Assembly: GCA_039931675.1 (NCBI GenBank)
Contig: JBDTRM010000126.1
Coordinates: 1 to 64,000 of the forward strand
Length of the DNA: 64,000 nt
Reading direction: 5' to 3'
Origin: JAEUTH01 sp039931675
Lineage (GTDB): Bacteria; Bacteroidota; Bacteroidia; AKYH767-A; OLB10
Shown here in pieces: positions 19,701 through 26,272 of the stretch; position 1 is the first letter of the stretch; each line of letters starts with the position of its first letter. The notes under the pieces were generated by a model. It saw only the letters and a list, made by a program, of their open reading frames with translations, ran no database searches and had not been told where the DNA came from. Position numbers and translations under genes: made by a program.

Positions 19701-21208
19701 ATGGTGCGAGCGTCACGGTAGTTATTACTGATATCGTAAGCGGTTGCACACTTACTGCCGTTATACCTGTGCCCACAAGTCTTGGATTAGGTGTTGTACT
19801 TACCGGAACCAATATAACTTGCAACGGAGGAAGCAATGGAAGCATTATAACTTCAGTTTCAGGTAGCCCACCGCCTTATATTTATCAGTGGAGCAATGGC
19901 GCCACCACTGCTAACATTTCCGGTTTGCCTGCCGGAACCTATACGGTTACAGTTACCAAGGGTGGTTGTGATGCCATAGCAGTAATAACGCTTACTCAAC
20001 CTCCTGTTATTGTACTTACTACTACCAAGGTTAATCCTTCATGCGGAGCCACACCTAACGGCACAGCAACTGTAAGTGCAACAGGAGGAACTCCACCTTA
20101 CACCTATAGCTGGAATACTGTTCCGATTCAAACTACTGCAACGGCCAGCGGATTGGCAGCAGGTACTTATACTGTGACTGTAACTGATAGTAAAGGCTGC
20201 ACTAAAACCAAGTCAGTAACTCTTACTGCCGGCAATTCCATTGTGATTACTGCCATTGTATCAAATGCAAAATGTTTTGGCAGCAGCACCGGTTCTATTG
20301 ATATTACACCATCAGGAGGCAGTCCGCCTTACACTTATTTATGGAATACTGGTGCTACTACACAGGACAGGATCAACGTACTGGCAGCCGGAACATATAC
20401 CGTAACAGTTACTGACCATAATGGCTGCACGGCACAATTTTCAGCCACTATAACTCAGCCACCATTACTTACAGTATCAGCAACAGCAACACCTGTGTCA
20501 TGCAATGGAGGCACTAACGGAACGCTAAGCGCTGCCGGTGCAGGCGGAACTCCTCCATATACGTATTCGTGGAACACCGTGCCAGCGAAAACCGGTTCGT
20601 TTGTTACCGGAATTAAGAAAGGCACTTATACTGTAATTGTAACCGACAGTAAAGGTTGTTTTGCTGCTGCTACGGTAACTATTACAGAACCACCGGTAAT
20701 TGTAATTACGACAACAAAAACCAATGTAACTGCGGGTGCCTGCAATGGCACTGCCACTGCAAGTGTAAGCGGAGGTGTGCCGCCATATTCTTACTCATGG
20801 AATACGGTTCCTGTTCAGACAAATCTAACAGCAACAGGTCTTTGCCCCGGAACCTACACGGTAACAGTTACTGATATAAATGGTTGCACCAAGACAAAGA
20901 GTGTAACCATCACACAGGGTATTCCGAAAATGATTAATCCCACTGCGCCTGATGGCGATCCTTATTCATTCCTGTTCCCGAATCCTACTACAGGTCTGAC
21001 TACTATTACCTTTAATGATGTGATTATAACTCCTGTAAAGGTTGCCATCTTTAATATGAGCGGGCAAAGAGTTTATGAAGATGTGTTGAAACCTGCTGAG
21101 AACAGCACATCATTTGAACTTGATCTTTCTCATTTCGCTAAGGGAATTTATACGGTTAAGTATCGGACAAACGACAAAGACTGGATTGATAAATTGGTAA
21201 TCCAGTAG
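10775..21208 (+). CDS. Giant T9SS-secreted PKD/SprB-repeat surface protein
   Basis: A 3477-residue extracellular protein. A signal peptide occupies about residues 1-28. A SprB-type repeat follows (about 68-145), then an HYR-like module (147-226), PKD and PKD-like modules to about 1830, and a jelly-roll-like island (about 1839-2034). Cys-rich repeats run to about 2848, including a 290-residue unit present twice. Seven tandem SprB-type repeats (2849-3386) lead to a type A T9SS sorting domain (3393-3477, starting FLFPNPTTG, ending KLVIQ). Such proteins are carried by T9SS across the outer membrane as adhesins or gliding-type filaments; this exact role is inference. No SprF/PorP-like partner is adjacent. 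A strong terminator follows. Confidence 0.93.
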   Translation: MNSKNYFRLFAVCLIAALFASTVVNGGFIPRTFAITKSSTISLKTVKSINQPSIGHYLFLGPLTVTVDTACTGPCCGSSAGGTGSNCSTGVNVTGGTPPYNYSWSNGATTKCISGIGPGVYFVIVTDGFGNAGTLQITIQPGPCCKLVCPNDTTICFQTPDSLVKLGKPKVVSLVPTAPDPCYADSIWNNSTGIYPVGTTVIKWYAHYPDGHVDTCKQNVIRNPAVPFVLSFTTSPAAVAGVINICNGQSITFTNTSTGSTGQLWNFGNGYYSSNVTHTQVYTFPPGTYTVTLSVYDACGFKHDTSLTVIVDPNTGPDIECISVVCPGDTVTYHTNANCTTYTWMVTGGTIISTPLNNDSITVVWGPGPMGTISLTVSGCTPPSTCAIATVKTVYIVPATMPVIGPPIVCSGSTTSYCVACIPGNEHTWTISPAAAYDSVKVNDCCITIYWSKTYFGPANVYVYYKNVLTGAGCSLPDGCPTDSGCSGSGNLNVTVRPIFGISGPAKVCKNSTGPLFNGMNLTNNTVVSVVSWKLVTPLPSTLTLTTAALNSYSWNTMLGVYTLTAYAPPGIYCNDSATVNFEVVEATTPNPITGADTVCPGSTHYYSVQPNMGGVQYIWNVTGAGSPLGITITSVPTLAITWGAGGGTVSMQQQLLASPFCTSVSTAPFTVVTYPPFTLPVVTANPGGASCLKTSVTYCYSGPPLSNATYTWSVVPPTAGNITTSNGGNCITIKWVDGSITPIFVKLKISRCYDDSVMFPVTLLALPPVPSISYSPILICKNSPVSFSTTSLGPIWNWDFGDAGSSPLQNPVHVYTTAGDFVVKLTVTNSNGCSDTAFTNVHVEDIPVLPVITGNASPCLNSFNTYSFSQPFFPGGSYTWSLSGGGNIISGQGSNSINVQWTSPGTHNVFLAVNSLCGLLVATPFTVVVNPLPTVSIILPSPSCVGSTLTFSSAGSPVVSYSWSFGGGSPGTSVAPTPSVTYGVVGTYPVSLTVTDANGCTATALTSIDIHELPIAFITTPDVNGCTFPFPVNIYAVNSGGYSFSWIPTGTTGPSLSTLVTAPTTYSVLVTNQYGCTQLSNPITFTNGNCAPAPPQPGDCVTQDSINFTWNPPLCLQDSFFVSGSALPPYSWFFDYVGATATGSAVSNTYVFPGFYKVTVCGLGRGFIYPAMTVPCPNIPICKMRPVKVPFDARFKVNYACAGNVMQTIITNTSIWAGANTYSWNWYLDGSGTPFSSITNPSNQAFSPGPHNITLIISDPGAGNTLATCTLTVAINVPTPIVASFTSPAQVCKGFAAAFLDTSTPSAFTRTWTSAGAPSTTTNPANLIYTIAGATTVTLNVSDVYGCTSSASAGVNVQVGTGTITVVNNGACDSVQLIASGNPNYIWTYFSPVPPVTASTVYVKNGGYYSVVAVDPSNGCPYSASTPLITVLKPPVATITGKTTYCQNEKLDLKTSSAGSVVWRYDFDGYVSIQGTLPNMTNVASIPGTFIYRVTITGANGCTASATIQIVVDPVPASATIIGGPTTICDGDSVLLSVSPTGGVTYIWSKSPPPPVATPASPSIWVKQAGTYNVIVQTASGCYFPAIAPKTITVNPLPPVKISGDTVLCEGETLLLTTITVGGATYLWSGPAGGGASNPLQINNMLVAGSGVYTVTVTYTATGCSSTATINVIVHPNPVVPFTATNIPGVLCQGPLYTDSITPGTIDGSLNPLDYVWNTGQQGYSIFIANVGSYFVTATNQWGCTSVSNTITIHPNPDLSCVPTGCYDFCSECDSVEIPAPSGFFAYQWQKLTGGVFVNYSTSQNLKVYIPGGKFRLLVSNQWGCADSSDTLSIKFHNCCAPHDTVSCVDSTCQDFSIVALNFFGPYPPAPNVNIVVSNVGGQYPGDQFLKVTDLPGPSAVKTDSTYNGKWCCGKFHFDFKIFDDGQAGVVNVQPKFRIFNSVIGKGFLFTSSITMNENSGWQHIVACAGLDSLPVNPTYGTWTPIGAATVADWNAVASNVTDVVIQTQINNSGEVVGIDNVCFIPVHFEIGCHQTTICNEHTLEVNIIDDSGCPNFKYHWSNGATTQNIIVTIPGLYCVTVTNCCGCVDSCCLTVLPGTTDTLHVTDTVYHITCDSVFGGIVVDVTGGVLPYTYTWSNGSTTQNIFNATAGVYTLTVIDSVGCIVIIHDTVVVDSTCNCATTPLPTITIISVDADSCNQSGCIHATFTGCCLRYSYSYYPLCASQPPYSVGQTTNPAIFCNLKAGNYTIYVEDMCGHLISQTVTVPSINGPLTVTTQFSNCADTICLVVTGGCPPYTYQWLNGATTQCITGFSPCTDFACTVTDSHGCTYLQFVTGPHVTFFNIVKPHCCLANGSICVEACFAQMPYTYQWNTTPVQTTQCATGLVAGTYCVTIFNANGQHIQCCYTLTNDIVMAPNVTFEYAACGSEITAVIGQGPCSNYTFHWDNGSTTLTRGNLVGCDSITFTIVLCDGTIIHHGLRVPHITATITPVSCANGGLGTICVNVECFRCPPYTYSWLPNPVCPGSTTNCFSCIAGTYTVCITNNCGETICCPFTIPSTTPITVTTHYSTCADSICLDVQGGCAPYTYQWLGGATTQCITGFPQCASFYCTVTDACGCTYLQFVDGPHFTFNGILQPTCCKANGRICVQVCFGQQPYSYLWSNGKTSACIAGLLPGTYCVTVTNANGATISCCYTLTAAVITPPAISFHFDQCGSTVTAVIDDHGCSNYTWHWENSVTSLTRDNLIECDSITLTVTRCDGTIYTHGCRVPHITAVVTSVNCLTGLGGICVTATCFGCGPLTYLWAQNPVCPGSTSSCIQCVAGYYTVCITNCQGDVVCCQFVIPATPNLIVSLVSKVNPTSVSPASGAININVTGGTPPYTYLWSNGATTQNISGLTAGTYTVTVTDANGCTSTLVVKIKTICQLTYTTIVVRPASCFLNNGIITVVPSGGTSYTYAWATVPVQTTATATGLPYGASVTVVITDIVSGCTLTAVIPVPTSLGLGVVLTGTNITCNGGSNGSIITSVSGSPPPYIYQWSNGATTANISGLPAGTYTVTVTKGGCDAIAVITLTQPPVIVLTTTKVNPSCGATPNGTATVSATGGTPPYTYSWNTVPIQTTATASGLAAGTYTVTVTDSKGCTKTKSVTLTAGNSIVITAIVSNAKCFGSSTGSIDITPSGGSPPYTYLWNTGATTQDRINVLAAGTYTVTVTDHNGCTAQFSATITQPPLLTVSATATPVSCNGGTNGTLSAAGAGGTPPYTYSWNTVPAKTGSFVTGIKKGTYTVIVTDSKGCFAAATVTITEPPVIVITTTKTNVTAGACNGTATASVSGGVPPYSYSWNTVPVQTNLTATGLCPGTYTVTVTDINGCTKTKSVTITQGIPKMINPTAPDGDPYSFLFPNPTTGLTTITFNDVIITPVKVAIFNMSGQRVYEDVLKPAENSTSFELDLSHFAKGIYTVKYRTNDKDWIDKLVIQ
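17608..19320 (+). repeat. Two-copy 870-bp tandem unit inside the giant gene
   Basis: Unit one starts near residue 2280 and unit two near residue 2570. The anchor TGTGCAGAT occurs at 17621 and 18491, exactly 870 bp (290 codons) apart; a second anchor near each unit's end (TGCTGTCC at 18431, TGCTGCCA at 19292) is 861 bp apart, so one copy has lost about three codons. The paired blocks include CADTICL/CADSICL, QWLNGATTQCITGF/QWLGGATTQCITGF and RVPHITA. DNA divergence is substantial, so the duplication is not recent. Confidence 0.88.
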
Positions 21209-21229
21209 TTTATTTAACCAGGGGTTTTA

Positions 21230-21262
21230 AAAACCGCCTCTTAACTGAGGCGGTTTTTTTTT
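21230..21262 (+). terminator. Rho-independent terminator after the giant gene
   Basis: A perfect stem AAACCGCCTC / GAGGCGGTTT with a 6-base loop TTAACT is followed by a run of T. It lies 21 bp past the stop of the giant gene. The reverse complement is also preceded by A residues, so it may serve the convergent permease gene to a lesser degree. Confidence 0.92.
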
Positions 21263-21342
21263 GTAGGAATTGTTCTGATTCCGTTACATATTATAGGTTG
21301 TATAACGATAATCAAAATGTGGAAATCAAACTATTGCCTGCA

Positions 21343-22176
21343 TCAAATCACATCAGCAAAGCTCTTTTCCATTTTGCGGAAATACCATACGCCTGTAAAT
21401 AATATGATAAAGCTTATTACAACTGATATGATAAAACCGCTGAAATAAATCTGGATGTTGCTACCGAGCAGACACCATCGAAAGCCATCAATAACACCAA
21501 CCATGGGATTGAGTGCATAAATAAATTTGATGAATTGCGGAATTTTTACAGAGTTATAAATGTCACTGCTACTGAAAGCTACTGGCGATATGTATAAACC
21601 AAACTGCACTACAAAAGGAATCACATAGCGAAAGTCGCGGTACTTTACATTGAGAGCAGCTATGAGTAAACCTGCACCTGATGATGCAATTAACGCAAGC
21701 AAAAAAAACAAGGGCAAAAAAATTATGTTAATTGTTGGTGCAAATTGCAGCGCAATCATCATCACAATTAAAATGATGAAGGAGATAAAAAAGTCAATGA
21801 GCGAAACGATGATGGTGCTTGCCGGCACAATCATTCGTGGAAAATAAACCTTGGTTAAAAGATTGGAATTGGCAATAAGTGAATTAGCCGCTTCACTGAA
21901 TGAGGTTGAAAAAAATTGCCAGGGCAAGGTAGCGGCTGTTACTAATAATATGCGTGGCACACCCTGATCGGGAATTCCAAACATCCAACCGATGAACCAA
22001 AACACGCCAATGGTGAGCAATGGTCTTATTACACTCCATGCTATGCCGATGGTAGTTTGTTTATAACGCACCAATACATCGCGCCAGGCCAAAAAATAGA
22101 AAAGACCTCTGTAATTCCAAAGGTCTTTCCAATAGTTGGAGTCAACTGAATCGGGAGTAATGATTGTTTTCTGCAT
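21343..22176 (-). CDS. ABC-2 permease, Wzm/TagG-like polysaccharide exporter
   Basis: A six-span membrane protein of 277 residues. The N-terminal cytosolic segment DLWNYRGLFYFLAWRDVLVRYKQT, split by hydrophobic WFIGWMFGIP, is the standard opening of O-antigen or teichoic acid export permeases. The C-terminus YFRKMEKSFADVI is also typical. In the family it pairs with an ATPase such as Wzt or TagH, usually encoded next to it. Here the next gene downstream is the convergent giant surface gene, so no ATPase partner is adjacent. It follows rny on the minus strand after 83 bp of short tandem repeats. Confidence 0.9.
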   Translation of the reverse strand: MQKTIITPDSVDSNYWKDLWNYRGLFYFLAWRDVLVRYKQTTIGIAWSVIRPLLTIGVFWFIGWMFGIPDQGVPRILLVTAATLPWQFFSTSFSEAANSLIANSNLLTKVYFPRMIVPASTIIVSLIDFFISFIILIVMMIALQFAPTINIIFLPLFFLLALIASSGAGLLIAALNVKYRDFRYVIPFVVQFGLYISPVAFSSSDIYNSVKIPQFIKFIYALNPMVGVIDGFRWCLLGSNIQIYFSGFIISVVISFIILFTGVWYFRKMEKSFADVI

Positions 22177-22259
22177 TTTGGCTTTTGGCTGTGAGCCTTT
22201 GGCTTTTGGCTGTTAGTCGTTGGCTTTTAGCTAAAGGTCAAAGGCTAAAAGCTAATAGC
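22177..22259. repeat. TTGGCTTTTGGCTG tandem and inverted repeats
   Basis: The rny-permease spacer is made of repeated units around TTTGGCTTTTGGCTG. It also has a perfect inverted repeat with arms GCTTTTAGC and GCTAAAAGC. It could terminate or attenuate transcription between the two genes, but no clear T-run follows the palindrome. Confidence 0.75.
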
Positions 22260-23828
22260 TTATTTCGCAATATTCACCGAGCGTGTTTCACGGATTACGG
22301 TTACTCTAACCTGACCGGGATACGTCATTTCGGTTTGAATTTTTTGAGCTATGTCGAATGAAAGGGTTTCGGCTTGTTTATCGCTAATCTTTTCGCTTTG
22401 TACGATAACACGTAATTCACGTCCTGCCTGTATGGCAAATGATTTTTCAACTCCGTTATAGGCTGCTGCCAATGCTTCGAGGTCTTTCAAACGTTTCATG
22501 TATTGCTCAGCCATTTCGCGTCTTGCACCGGGGCGTGCGCCTGATATGGCATCGCATACCTGTACAAGAGGAGATATCAAACTGGTCATTTCAATTTCAT
22601 CATGGTGTGCACCAATGGCATTACACACTTCAGGATTCTCTTTAAACTTCTCGGCCATCTTCATACCAAGGATTGCATGTGGCAATTCCGGCTCATCATC
22701 GGGCACCTTGCCAATATCATGCAGCAAACCTGCACGCTTCGCGAGCTTTACATTCATGCCTAATTCCGTTGCCATTATTGCACAAAGGTTGGCAACTTCG
22801 CGTGAGTGCTGCAATAAATTCTGTCCGTAAGACGAACGGTATTTCATACGACCAATTAAACGAATCAGTTCAGGTGCAAGCCCGTGAATACCAAGGTCAA
22901 TGGTGGTGCGCTTACCTACTTCAACTATTTCATCCTCTAACTGTCTTTTTACTTTAGCCACCACCTCTTCAATGCGTGCGGGGTGAATTCGGCCATCGCT
23001 CACCAACTGGTGCAATGCGAGTCGTGCAATCTCCCTTCGCACAGGATCAAAGCCTGAAAGAATAATTGCTTCGGGCGTATCATCCACAATAAACTCAATT
23101 CCGGTAGCTGCTTCGAGCGCACGGATGTTTCGACCTTCGCGACCAATGATGCGGCCTTTTACTTCATCGTTATCAATATTGAAAACAGTAACTGCATTTT
23201 CAACAGCATGTTCTGTCGCTACGCGCTGTATGGTTTGAATTACGATTCGTTTGGCTTCTTTACTTGCAGTGAGTTTGGCTTCATCCATGGTGTCTTTTAT
23301 GAAAGACATGGCATTGGTTTTAGCTTCGGCTTTCAACGCTTCCACTAACTGTGCTTTCGCATCAGCCTGGCTGAGACCTGCAATTTTTTCCAATTGCTGA
23401 ACCTGTTTTTCATGCGACTTGCTTAACTCTTCTTTACGTTTTTCAACCAAGTCTAACTGGTTTTTTAAACTGACTTGAATCAAATCAGCTTCTGATGACT
23501 TGCGGCTAAGTTGCTCTGTCTTTTGATTAAGATCCTTTTCTTTTTGCTTAATCCTGTTTTCGGCAGCAACCATTTGCTTATCCTTTTCAGTGATGTGTTT
23601 TTCATGCTCTGACTTAAGCTGGTAAAATTTTTCTTTAGCTTCCATCATTTTCTGATTCTTAATCACCTCAGCCTTTGCCTCTGCTTCGCTCAGTAGTGCC
23701 TGTGCCTGCTTTTCTGCTATCTCAGCTTTGCCCTTATTGCTCTTACCCATTATCAAAAAAGTAATGAATACGCCCACCACAAGACCTATTAAGGTTCCTG
23801 CTACGGTAATTATTAGTTGTTCATCCAT
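22260..23828 (-). CDS. rny: Ribonuclease Y
   Basis: A membrane-anchored endoribonuclease that starts bulk mRNA decay. The 522-residue protein has an N-terminal span (residues 4-26), a long charged coiled coil to about 205, a KH RNA-binding domain with the GRIIGREGRNI signature, and an HD domain with LLHDIGKV as the metal-binding HD pair. The C-terminus VRVTVIRETRSVNIAK is conserved in the family. It is downstream of zapA and the 6S RNA candidate on the same strand, an order known in Bacteroidota. Confidence 0.97.
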   Translation of the reverse strand: MDEQLIITVAGTLIGLVVGVFITFLIMGKSNKGKAEIAEKQAQALLSEAEAKAEVIKNQKMMEAKEKFYQLKSEHEKHITEKDKQMVAAENRIKQKEKDLNQKTEQLSRKSSEADLIQVSLKNQLDLVEKRKEELSKSHEKQVQQLEKIAGLSQADAKAQLVEALKAEAKTNAMSFIKDTMDEAKLTASKEAKRIVIQTIQRVATEHAVENAVTVFNIDNDEVKGRIIGREGRNIRALEAATGIEFIVDDTPEAIILSGFDPVRREIARLALHQLVSDGRIHPARIEEVVAKVKRQLEDEIVEVGKRTTIDLGIHGLAPELIRLIGRMKYRSSYGQNLLQHSREVANLCAIMATELGMNVKLAKRAGLLHDIGKVPDDEPELPHAILGMKMAEKFKENPEVCNAIGAHHDEIEMTSLISPLVQVCDAISGARPGARREMAEQYMKRLKDLEALAAAYNGVEKSFAIQAGRELRVIVQSEKISDKQAETLSFDIAQKIQTEMTYPGQVRVTVIRETRSVNIAK

Positions 23829-23913
23829 ATTAATATCTACACGGTGTTAATTGTTATATGCCTTTACGGGCATGTTGATTATTAAAAAATTATCTCATCA
23901 AAAAAGATTAATA

Positions 23914-24116
23914 AAAAAACCTGACCAAATCCTGTTCGATTATTAAACCCCAATCGCTAGGGATGAAGCTGCCGGGCTATTCATGCTACCTGCGTCTTTT
24001 TACGGATCACACCGGAGTGTGTTTAAGGCCTGCAATAGTTACCACTAAGCGTTTACGCTTCAATGATATTTTAAGTGTTGAGTTTAAAATAGAATATCAG
24101 AATTCAGTCAGGTTTT
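23914..24116 (-). ncRNA. ssrS: 6S RNA candidate
   Basis: A gene-free stretch between zapA and rny can form one long imperfect rod. The closing stem pairs AAACCTGAC (23917-23925) with GTCAGGTTT (24107-24115). Within it are a CACAC-TCCG-GTGTG apical hairpin and an AAGCG-TAAA-CGCTT hairpin near the middle. Length (about 200 nt), the rod shape and the zapA-rny position fit 6S RNA, the inhibitor of housekeeping RNA polymerase. I choose the minus strand because there the 3' stem runs into seven T residues. Ends are approximate. A covariance search would settle it. Confidence 0.72.
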
Positions 24117-24168
24117 CTTATCGTGATTATGTTTCGTTTATCATTTGAAGAAGCTTTCAATCTTGAAA

Positions 24169-24194
24169 AGATTGCTTCGTTCCTCGCAATGACG
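24169..24194. repeat. AGATTGCTTC/CGCAATGACG dispersed repeat
   Basis: This copy reads AGATTGCTTCGTTCCTCGCA then ATGACG and is identical over its core to the one at 9663. It lies between the 6S RNA candidate and zapA, downstream of zapA in the transcribed direction. Confidence 0.85.
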
Positions 24195-24223
24195 AAAAAA
24201 CAAATCACTCGAAACCTTTATGT

Positions 24224-24526
24224 TCAAAGAACGTTTGTACTTTTTAAATAGCTACCGATTTTTTCAATCGCTGCCGTTACCTTTCCATCTGCCTTGCTTG
24301 CCACTGTTCCCTTTTCATCTTTCAATTTATAAAGTTCAGTGGCCATTTTTATGAGACACATGCTCAGCAAATCCTGCTTATCAGTAATGGCGTAATTTTT
24401 TTCAAAATCAGTAATTACTTCTTGTATGGCTTTTTGGGCCTTGCCAACAACTTCCTCTTCATCACTTTTTATTTTGAGGGGATAAGTTCGATTGGCGATT
24501 GCAATTTTTATCGAAATCTCACTCAT
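24224..24526 (-). CDS. zapA: Cell division protein ZapA
   Basis: A 100-residue cytosolic protein that bundles FtsZ filaments. The N-terminal beta hairpin (SIKIAIANRTYPLKI) and the following helices (EEEVVGKAQKAIQEVITDF, then LLSMCLIKMATELYKLKDE) match the ZapA fold, with a C-terminal coiled-coil end. The location upstream of 6S RNA and rny supports the call. A small coiled-coil gene precedes it by 21 bp on the same strand, so the two are probably co-transcribed. Confidence 0.9.
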   Translation of the reverse strand: MSEISIKIAIANRTYPLKIKSDEEEVVGKAQKAIQEVITDFEKNYAITDKQDLLSMCLIKMATELYKLKDEKGTVASKADGKVTAAIEKIGSYLKSTNVL

Positions 24527-24547
24527 CGTTTGTCAGCCATTTTATTT

Positions 24548-24835
24548 TTAACGATTCAGCATTGCGAGGCAGCGGTCTATTTCACTAATGTATTTGGTGA
24601 TGTTATTTTTTAATGCTTGTTTATCTTCAGTTTCACCAACTGCTTCGATAACCTGTGCCGACTTTGCTGTTTTTAATTCTTCACCAACCTGGAGAAGTTT
24701 TTTATTCTGTTCTTCTATTTTACTTTTCAAACTGCTATTTAACTCAACTAATTTTTTATTTTCAATTACAGTTTGTTGATGCAAATGTATTAATTTTTCA
24801 ATGTGACCATCTAATGTTGAAAATTTATCATTCAT
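24548..24835 (-). CDS. Small coiled-coil protein upstream of zapA
   Basis: A 95-residue protein with no hydrophobic segment. Residues 8-60 form a heptad-rich coiled coil (HIEKLIHLHQQTVIENKKLV and the following EL/KIEEQNKKL segment), and the end DRCLAMLNR is a short helix. Small coiled-coil genes occupy this slot before zapA in many Bacteroidota, so a role in division or ZapA partnership is possible, but that is inference from position only. Function unknown. Confidence 0.75.
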   Translation of the reverse strand: MNDKFSTLDGHIEKLIHLHQQTVIENKKLVELNSSLKSKIEEQNKKLLQVGEELKTAKSAQVIEAVGETEDKQALKNNITKYISEIDRCLAMLNR

Positions 24836-25171
24836 TATTTAAAAATATTTTGCGGAAGTGAAGTTGAGGCAAATGTGAGAAAAAGTTTTGAGGTAATAAC
24901 GAATGATAAAAAACGTATCGCGGGATAACATCCTGCCACCGACACAATAATGAAACAAATTATTCACAACAAATGCAAAATTGATTTCTAATTTCGCCAC
25001 AGATAAAATGTCTGAACTAGGATTTTTCGGATTAAAAGATTTTAGGATTCTTGATGCGAAATAGAGTGTCCTAATCATTAACAGATTGCTTCTCCCGATA
25101 GCTACCGGAATTGCAATAACGGTTCTAAAATAAAATCGTACTTTGTAAATCGTAAATTGTAAATCTCCAAA
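24836..25171. other. Intergenic region with dispersed repeats
   Basis: No real gene is seen. The stretch holds a partial GGGATAACATCC repeat near 24924 and a copy of the GAACTAGGATTT...GGATTAAA repeat at about 25012-25055. A copy of the AGATTGCTTC repeat carrying a central CCCGATAGCTACCGG palindrome lies at 25083-25122. The NIF3 gene promoter presumably lies in the last 60 bp (repeated TCGTAAATTGTAAATC-like words). Confidence 0.6.
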
Positions 25172-26272
25172 ATGGAACTTTTAAAAAATATAACTTCTTA
25201 TCTTGAAACCATTGCTCCGCTTCGCTACCAGGAGAGTTATGATAATGCAGGTTTAATTACCGGGAACCATGAAATGCAGATTACAGGTGCTATGATTGCA
25301 CTCGATAGCACAGAGGCTGTGATAGATGAAGCAATTGAGAAAAGATGTAATCTCGTTATTGCTCATCATCCGATTGTGTTTTCAGGTTTGAAAAAAATTA
25401 ACGGCAAAAATTATGTGGAGCGCACTATTATTAAAGCTATCAAAAATGACATCGCCATTTATGGCATTCATACCAATCTTGACAATGTGCATAATGGTGT
25501 GAATGCAAAAATTTGTGAAGTGCTGGGACTAATGAATTGCAAAATCCTTTCACCTAAAAATGGGTTACTTAAAAAGTTAGTGACGTTTGTTCCTATTGCA
25601 GATGCAGAGAAAGTAAGCAAAGCGCTTTTTGATGCCGGCAGTGGACGCATTGGTAATTATGATGAATGTAGTTTCAATGTGGATGGCAATGGAACATTCC
25701 GCGCAAGCGAAAATGCAAATCCTGTAAAAGGTGAAAAAGGAATCCTCCACAATGAACTCGAAACACGTATTGAAACGATTTTTGAAAGTGTGCATCAGCA
25801 CGCTATAATTAAAGCATTGCTGTCTGTTCATTCTTACGAGGAGGTTGCTTATGATATTTACCCGCTTGACAACAGTTATCAAAATGTAGGTTCGGGAATG
25901 GTAGGTGAGTTTGAAAAAGAAATGAGCGAAACAGATTTCCTGCAGTTGCTTAAAACAAAAATGCTCACGGGCTGTGTGCGGCATACATCTTTACTCAATA
26001 AAAAAGTGAAGCGGGTTGCCTTATGTGGAGGTGCAGGAAGTTTTTTATTGAACGAAGCAATAGCAAGCGGGGCGCAGGCTTTCGTAACTGCCGATTATAA
26101 ATATCACCAGTTTTTTGATGCCGATGGTAAAATACTAATTGCCGACATTGGTCATTATGAGAGCGAACAGTTTACGAAACAATTGCTTTACGATTTGTTA
26201 AACCGAAATTTTAATACATTTGCGCTCCGTTTAACAACTGTGAATACAAATCCGATAAATTATTTTTCGTAA
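25172..26272 (+). CDS. NIF3-like dinuclear metal-centre protein
   Basis: A hexameric NIF3/YbgI-family protein with two metal-binding halves. The first metal ligands are H65 and H66 in IAHHPIVFSG, then H100 and D104 in IHTNLDN. The C-terminal ligands H and E sit in DIGHYESEQF. The 366-residue length is that of the long form, in which a PII/CutA-like domain (about 130-235, including SYEEVAYDIYPL) interrupts the fold. Proposed roles include GTP cyclohydrolase-like or general metal-dependent hydrolase activity; none is certain. The stop TAA overlaps the next ATG by one base, so the two genes are translationally coupled. Confidence 0.92.
   Translation: MELLKNITSYLETIAPLRYQESYDNAGLITGNHEMQITGAMIALDSTEAVIDEAIEKRCNLVIAHHPIVFSGLKKINGKNYVERTIIKAIKNDIAIYGIHTNLDNVHNGVNAKICEVLGLMNCKILSPKNGLLKKLVTFVPIADAEKVSKALFDAGSGRIGNYDECSFNVDGNGTFRASENANPVKGEKGILHNELETRIETIFESVHQHAIIKALLSVHSYEEVAYDIYPLDNSYQNVGSGMVGEFEKEMSETDFLQLLKTKMLTGCVRHTSLLNKKVKRVALCGGAGSFLLNEAIASGAQAFVTADYKYHQFFDADGKILIADIGHYESEQFTKQLLYDLLNRNFNTFALRLTTVNTNPINYFS

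Noticed and set aside
24839..25078. 79-residue minus-strand frame upstream of the coiled-coil gene
   Set aside because: It crosses dispersed repeats and has no recognisable protein pattern.
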